From the NCBI RefSeq assembly GCF_000001735.4, contig NC_003070.9, positions 2,542,001 to 2,606,000 on the forward strand: a stretch of DNA of 64,000 bases, read 5' to 3'. Origin of the DNA: Arabidopsis thaliana. Taxonomy: Eukaryota; Streptophyta; Magnoliopsida; Brassicales; Brassicaceae. Below the pieces are notes generated by a model. The model was not told the origin of the DNA. It saw only the letters and a list, made by a program, of their open reading frames with translations, and made no database searches. The position numbers and the translations under genes are program-made. Shown here piece after piece: positions 57,901 to 64,000 of this stretch (positions are counted from its first letter, which is position 1; each line of letters begins with the position of its first letter).

Positions 57901-60900
57901 GCAGAAGGTTCATTATTACTATTCTTATCCTTTTTTTAAAAAGATTTCCTTAGTGTAATTTTTATATATATCTAACGACTTGTATGACCTCTATAGGTGG
58001 CAAATCCCGTGCCTAGGGTGCTTCATCCTGACTGGCTCCATAAAAAGGTCCGTGAGAAAGACGACAAATTTCGCCAGAGAAAACTAGTTGATATGTTCAG
58101 CTCAGCAAATAAAGATGTTGTGTTGGACACAGATCTTCCGGTGACTAAAGATAATGTGGAAGATATTGAGGATTTTTGCAAAGAAAATAGGCCTTCCGTC
58201 AAAGGGCCAAAGCCAATTGCGCGTTCCTATGAAGTCAATAAAAAACAGTCTGAATGTGAGCAGCAAGAGAGCTGGGATACAGAGTTCCATGATATCTCAT
58301 TTCAGAACATTGACAAGAGCGTAAACTACCAAGGATGGCTTGAACTGAAAAAGAGAAAATGGAAAGTAACTCTAGAGAAGAAGAAAAAACGAAGGTAGGT
58401 TTTCATAATGGTATTTGTTCACCTGAAGTTTATTATACAGCAAGACGGTTTTGATTTGGAATGATATATAGTTCCATATAACATCTATTGTTTTTACAAG
58501 TGTCTGAACTTGTTGACTGTATCCCTTCGTTTTGTAGGTTGGGTGATCTAAGATCTTCAAACCAGGTTGATACTCACGAGATAAATCAAAAAGTCGGTCA
58601 GGGAAGAGGAGGTGTGGGTTCATACTTTAGGAGGCCTGAAGAAGCTTTGACTAGTTCACATTGGCAGGTGTGCACAGTGACCTATTTGTATTTATATATT
58701 TGGCTATTTTTTTGCAACCATATAAAGCTGTCTTTCCGACCTTTTCAGATAATACAGCTGGTCCCAAGTCCACAGAGCGGACAATTTTTTGCTTGGGTGG
58801 TTGTGGAAGGGTTGATGCTTAAGATCCCATTGTCGATCCCAAGGGTGTTTTACATTAATTCCAAAGTTCCTATAGATGAATATTTCCAAGGAAAGTGTGT
58901 CAACAAGATTCTTCCTCATGGAAGGCCTTGTTATAGTTTGACTGAGGCATGTGTTTTAACCTCTATACATCTTTCCCCTTGTATTCCTTCTAGTTAGTTA
59001 CAATTTTCTCGTTTCTTTACAGGTCAAGATTCAAGAAGATCAATTTAAAAAAGAAAGTAAAAAGCGTGCAGCTCTTCTTGCAGACCCTGGAGTTGAGGTG
59101 AGGTTTTTATAAAGTAGAAAAAGAAATTGCCATCACATGCCTTGACTATTTAAAAACTTTTCTTAGTCTAGTTAACTATTATTTATGTGATTTCTGGTAC
59201 CATTTTGTTTTAGTGAGTAGACAACTTGTGTATGGTGTCTGGGAGTACATGATATCTGCCTATCTGAGTTTGAATTTGTCTGTTGTAAAACTTACTTCAT
59301 CAAGTACCCTGTGTAAGGAAAACTAAATGGAGTTCACAAGTGAAGGGTAGCTAAATTCATCTCAGTTATGTGCGTCTGTGATGGCTCTCCATGCTGTCTT
59401 GTTTGTTAATTTTATTAAAATGTGAATGGGATCCAACGACTTGTAAGCTTGGTGGGAGTTATGCTTTTGTTCTAATGCTTACTGAGACACTAGCCAGATA
59501 ATCACCAGGCGAACTTGTTGGTTATCATGCATGTTGTTACCTTCATTTTTCATAAAGGGAAATACCATGTTCATGCTTGGTAGTCTCATATTTGACCATG
59601 GCAGGGCATATATGAAACTAAGGTGCCTCTGGAGTTTAGTGCTATATGTCAGATTGGATGTGTATGCAAAATTGATAACAAAGCCAAGCACCGTAACACC
59701 CAAGATGGATGGGAAGTTGGTGAACTTCACATGAAAACTACAACTGAGTGTCACTACTTGAAGCGTTCAATTCCACTTGTTTACTTGTATAACAGGTAGA
59801 GCTCTCTAAGTAACATGACTATCCCTTTTCTGATAGAAACCAGTTCTACTTCATGGAGTTTAAGTTGAAGGAAGGTTTTGATTGTAAACTTATAATAGGC
59901 ATTTCTTAGTCACAATGTTAGAGTGTTTACATTTCTACGTTTCTAGTCATATTATTCTAAGAACCATAATAGGGTTTCTGTCGCTTTTCAAATTAGTCCC
60001 TTTTACATTTTGAACTTTTTTTCTTCTTCTTTGGGATTTATATGGTTTCAATTATCCAAGCCGGAATATCTTATCTCATGGTTTACTTGTATGCAGCACC
60101 TCAACAGGGCGTGCTATATATGTTTTATATTGTCATGTATCGAAGCTTATGTCTGCCGTTGTAGTTGATCCTTTTAACGGCAATGAATTATTACCATCTG
60201 CCTTAGAGAGACAGTTTAGAGATAGTTGCCTAGAATTATCACTTGATTCATTGTCTTGGGATGGTATCCGTTTCCAGGTAAGCTCTAAATTCATCGCATA
60301 CAACCCCTGCAGTAACAGTCCTGCATTTTTTGAGCTTTTGTGAATGCTAATAATCAGGTGCACTACGTTGACCATCCCGAAGCTGCCAAGAAGATAATAC
60401 AAAGAGCAATAAGTGAATACAGGTAACTCATTTTTCTGATTATAGAAGTGTAGCCAGTTTAATGTTTCCTTGACATGTTGAATCCCATAGTGTTTCTATT
60501 GCTGATCAGTTGCTCATGCTTTTTCCTGTTTAATTTTTTCCTTTGTGAACTAGTTGGTTACTTCCTAATTTTTTTTTTTTGACATTCAGTTGGTTACTTC
60601 CTAATGAAATAAATTCTATACGTTAATTGGCAAAAAAAAGAAAAAAAAAAGAAGTGATTGTCTGGTGTGATCATGGCGGATTTTGGACTTTTTTTGAGAG
60701 GTCATGTCAGGTCATGCCACTCTGGTTTGACTTGTTCCATTTTTACCTTTTCTTGCAGAGAAGAAAATTGTGGACCAACTGTTGCTGTCATTGAATGCCC
60801 TGACTTTACCTTCATGAAGGAAGGTATTAAGGCCCTAGATGATTTCCCATGTGTGAGGATTCCCTTCAACGACGATGACAATAGTTATCAGGTTCCTTGA

Positions 60901-63900
60901 CTAATAAACCAATTGGCTACTTTTTCTCCTTTTGTCATGATAGACGATTATTTGATAAGAAATATGTATGTGGGTTTGGTTGCAATGCGTAGCCTGTCTC
61001 CTGGCAACGTCCAGCTGCAAAAATAGCAATGTTCCGTTGTGCTGCAGCATTTCAGTGGTTGGATCGGAGGATTACCCAATCAAGATACGCCCATGTAGGT
61101 TATGTTTCTTTAGTGGATATATAGTTCCTCATATCAATACTTTTTTGCAGTTATTGACATTTCCTGTACAACTGACTAGGTGCCTCTGGGGAATTTTGGA
61201 CTTGATTGGCTAACATTCACAATAGATATCTTCCTATCCAGGGCACTCCGTGACCAGCAACAGGTTCTTTCTTCGAATTTTCGTCTACTTTCTAATACTT
61301 TTAATAGTTCCAATGTTACGCCATATGCTTTCTTTTTCTTTCTTTTTTTCCTCGCTCTCTTTTTTTCTGTTTGCCTTTTTGCTTTTGCTCTGTGTGTGCA
61401 TCTTCACTGATTGTGATTTTTTCTTTTTTTCCTTTTCTTTTAGAAGTGCATATTATGTATTTAGAAAGAGAAGAGCAGCTTTTCCATATCACTGAATTTT
61501 CTTTTGTATAACAGGTCCTTTGGGTGTCAGATAATGGTGTTCCAGACCTTGGAGGTATAAACAATGAAGAGGCATTCTTTGCCGATGAGGTATGTATAAC
61601 AGGTTTTTTTTTGCCTTTTGGTTTCTCTGGACTTTGTCATGATCTTCTCCCATCTCCATGTTTTTTTTTTTTTGTGCTACTGTCGAGGTGATAAACTGAC
61701 ATGCTTCTTTGACACAGGTGCAACAGACAAGTTTAGTATTCCCTGGAGCGTATAGAAAAGTGTCTGTGGAGTTAAAGGTCATAAAAAAAAAATTACCTAA
61801 TCATCAGTGCTTTTTTGGATGTTGTTCTAATTAACATGCAATGTGCAGATCCATAACTTGGCTGTTAATGCCCTTCTGAAAAGCAACCTGGTGAATGAAA
61901 TGGAAGGAGGCGGTTTTATGGGATTTGAACAGGATGTGAATCCTAGAGGAATTAATTCAAACGATAACACCAGTTTTGATGAGACCACTGGATGTGCTCA
62001 AGCATTTCGTGTCCTGAAACAGTTGATTCATAGTTGCTTGACTGATGTGCGTAAATCTAAAAATATATATGCTGATTCCATTTTGCAACGTTTGTCTTGG
62101 TGGCTCTGCAGGTATGATTATGTCTTGTAACATATTCATTTTATTCTTGACTCATAAAATACCAATCTATAATTTCATATTGTAGCCCTTCCTCGAAGCT
62201 CCATGATCCAGCTCTTCATCTCATGCTTCACAAGGTAGATCATATTTAATGCTTTTTGCTCTTTTTTTATCAGGTCTAAATGAGTAAGTGTGGATAAATC
62301 AGCAAACTTTATATTAATTCCTCCTTGCTTTTCTGTCTGAATCTTTCCCAATCAATTCATTTATGGGATCTGTAGCTTACAGATTATATCTCCTTGCCGG
62401 ATTATACCTGTCATAATATATATAATTCCCAAGGCACCTTCAGATCTTGAGATTTGCCAGTTACACTCAGTTTTTATTTGCCTTAAGAATTCTAAACCAA
62501 TTTGACTTCCTACATTTTTCGTCTATTTGCAGGTCATGCAAAAGGTGTTTGCACTGCTATTGACTGATTTGCGGAGATTAGGTGCTATAATAATATATGC
62601 AGACTTCTCAAAGGTCATTATCGACACAGTGAAATTTGATCTATCTGCAGCTAAGGCTTATTGTGAAAGCTTGCTATCAACGGTGCGGAATAGGTTGGTT
62701 TCTTCCTTGCTCGATATACATGTCTATGACCTTAAGTCTCATGGACTGCACTCATTTTCCTGCCATGATTTTTGTGCTTCGCCTCTGACAGTGATATCTT
62801 TGAGTGGATATTGCTCGAGCCGGTTCACTACTGGCACTCATTACTTTTCATGGACCAGGTTGGAATTCTTTTTTCTTATACTTTCCTTTTGTATTTTTAA
62901 TCTCTGATTGTTAAACCTGGCAAAACTTGTTGTAAATTGTAAAATTCCAACTCCTCAACGAGAGAGAAAATGAAAAAGTGACAATGCATGCTATTCCAGT
63001 AAAACCAGAATGGGCCAAGGAATTATAACTGATGAGTAGAACCCTTTCACCTTGATGGTTAATAAAATTATAGAACCAATTTACCATCATTAGTTTTTGT
63101 TTAATCAGGTTTCTTGATCTTGCCTTTTCTCATATTTTTCCTTCCCATTGAGGTATCTCTTTTCTTCTACATTTTAGTATAACTACGCTGGTATCCGAGC
63201 CGATGATGAAATTTCACTTGACGAAGTGACTATTGAACCAAAGTGGAGTGTTGCACGACATTTACCTGAGTATATTGAGGTTTGGAGACAGAACCCTCAC
63301 TCAAACCAATGTTCATTTAGTGAAAACAAAAAACATGTGGCAACACATGGACCATTTTTCTTGGACACTGACGCATTTCATCTATCTTGGCAGAGGGATT
63401 TCATTATAATCATTGCCAAGTTTATATTTGACCCCTGGAAATTTGCGATAGAAAATAAAAAGGGCAGTTCAGAGAGTTTAGAGGCACAGATGATAGAATA
63501 TCTAAGAGAACAGGTAGCATATTAAAGCCAATTCGCTTGATCTACTTTTCATCAATCAAAAGATTGTCTCCTCATTTCTTTTTTGTTTTCTTTTATGCAG
63601 ATTGGATCAACCTTCATAAATATGCTTGTCAAAAAGGTTGATGATATCATGTCACACATGAAGGAGATAAATGTTTCAGATGCATCTCGGGTTTCTGGTC
63701 AAGCTCCCAAAGGAGATTACTCGTTGGAATTTATACAGGTTATCTCTGCTGTTCTGGCTCTTGACCAAAACGTCCAGCAAGATGTTCTGGTAATTACTCC
63801 CATTCTTTTTCATTTTAACATATGGCGTATTCACAAGTCTTCTGAATAGATTAATCTTGAATATGAAAAGTCCACTGAAGCGTTGTTTATCTTTACAGTT

Positions 63901-64000
63901 AAAAACCCTCTTTATAACTGATTTCATTCACAAATCCAATCTTATCTCTGGAAATGTGGTTCTTGAAACCATGTTTACCAATAGAGCTGGATTTTTTTTT
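48944..64000 (+). CDS. POL2A: DNA polymerase epsilon catalytic subunit, truncated by the window end
   Basis: Leading-strand replicative polymerase with 3'-5' proofreading. ATG at 48944 ([15 protein letters not shown]); exon 1 is 48944-49102, followed by dozens of short exons. In order: exonuclease motif Exo I ([12 protein letters not shown], about 50769), Exo II ([11 protein letters not shown], about 51487), the exonuclease-pol linker, polymerase motif A ([14 protein letters not shown], about 54015), the Cys cluster [13 protein letters not shown] (about 54294-54332, matching the region that binds an Fe-S cluster in yeast Pol2), motif B ([20 protein letters not shown], about 55170) and motif C (ELDTDGIWC, about 55418; the DTDG form is typical of epsilon). 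Downstream comes the large inactive second half (DUF1744 region, for example [15 protein letters not shown] and [13 protein letters not shown] blocks). The C-terminal zinc-finger part is beyond the window. Known as POL2A/TIL1/ABO4; POL2B is the other copy. Confidence 0.95.

Noticed and set aside
1..64000. Viral or transposon coding genes
   Set aside because: No reverse transcriptase, integrase, transposase or viral protein motifs were seen in the translated frames I examined.

Overview
The window is plant nuclear DNA: intron-rich genes with GT-AG introns, AT-rich intergenic DNA and plant-specific families. The gene order (DNA ligase 1, three CHX antiporters, a NHL/LEA protein, a variant H2B, a SIAMESE-related protein, VPS41, AXS2, an aspartic protease, an ATP10-like protein, GAT1, tRNA-Gly, ADT6, DNA polymerase epsilon) is one I recognise as the upper arm of Arabidopsis thaliana chromosome 1, about AT1G08130 to AT1G08260. 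This assignment rests on recognising the protein families and their order, not on a database search.

Layout. 1-400 is an unrecognised edge fragment with a small tandem repeat. 913-5815 (-) is LIG1, with a mitochondrial and a nuclear start codon. 6819-17074 (-) is a head-to-tail triplet of cation/H+ exchangers, CHX6B, CHX6A and CHX5, all with four exons and matching intron positions; the reconstructed proteins are 796, 818 and 815 residues. 17672-18337 (-) is an intronless NHL-type membrane protein. 20941-21672 (-) is H2B.8, the variant H2B with a disordered tail. 22741-23076 (-) is the CDK inhibitor SMR2. 25652-31142 (+) is VPS41. 32259-34609 (-) is AXS2. 35119-38581 (-) is an A1 aspartic protease. 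39574-41288 (-) is an ATP10-like ATP synthase assembly factor. 41715-44700 (-) is the GABA transporter GAT1. 45213-46427 is a tandemly duplicated AT-rich repeat, followed by a tRNA-Gly(UCC). 46994-48235 (-) is arogenate dehydratase ADT6. 48944 to the window end (+) is POL2A, cut before its 3' end.

The genes do not form an operon-like pathway. There are two themes. The two replication genes at the ends (LIG1 and POL2A) both have E2F-like boxes near their starts, which suits S-phase expression, and SMR2 also acts in the cell cycle. The CHX triplet and H2B.8 are, from established knowledge, male-gametophyte or seed-associated genes.

I found no unknown multi-gene system. The most distinctive items are: an antiporter intron that is open in frame; a perfect miRNA-like foldback upstream of CHX6B; internal duplications and loss of the ubiquitin-acceptor lysine in H2B.8; a GC-AG intron in VPS41; a PIP-like motif in POL2A; and the 0.6-kb tandem repeat beside the tRNA.
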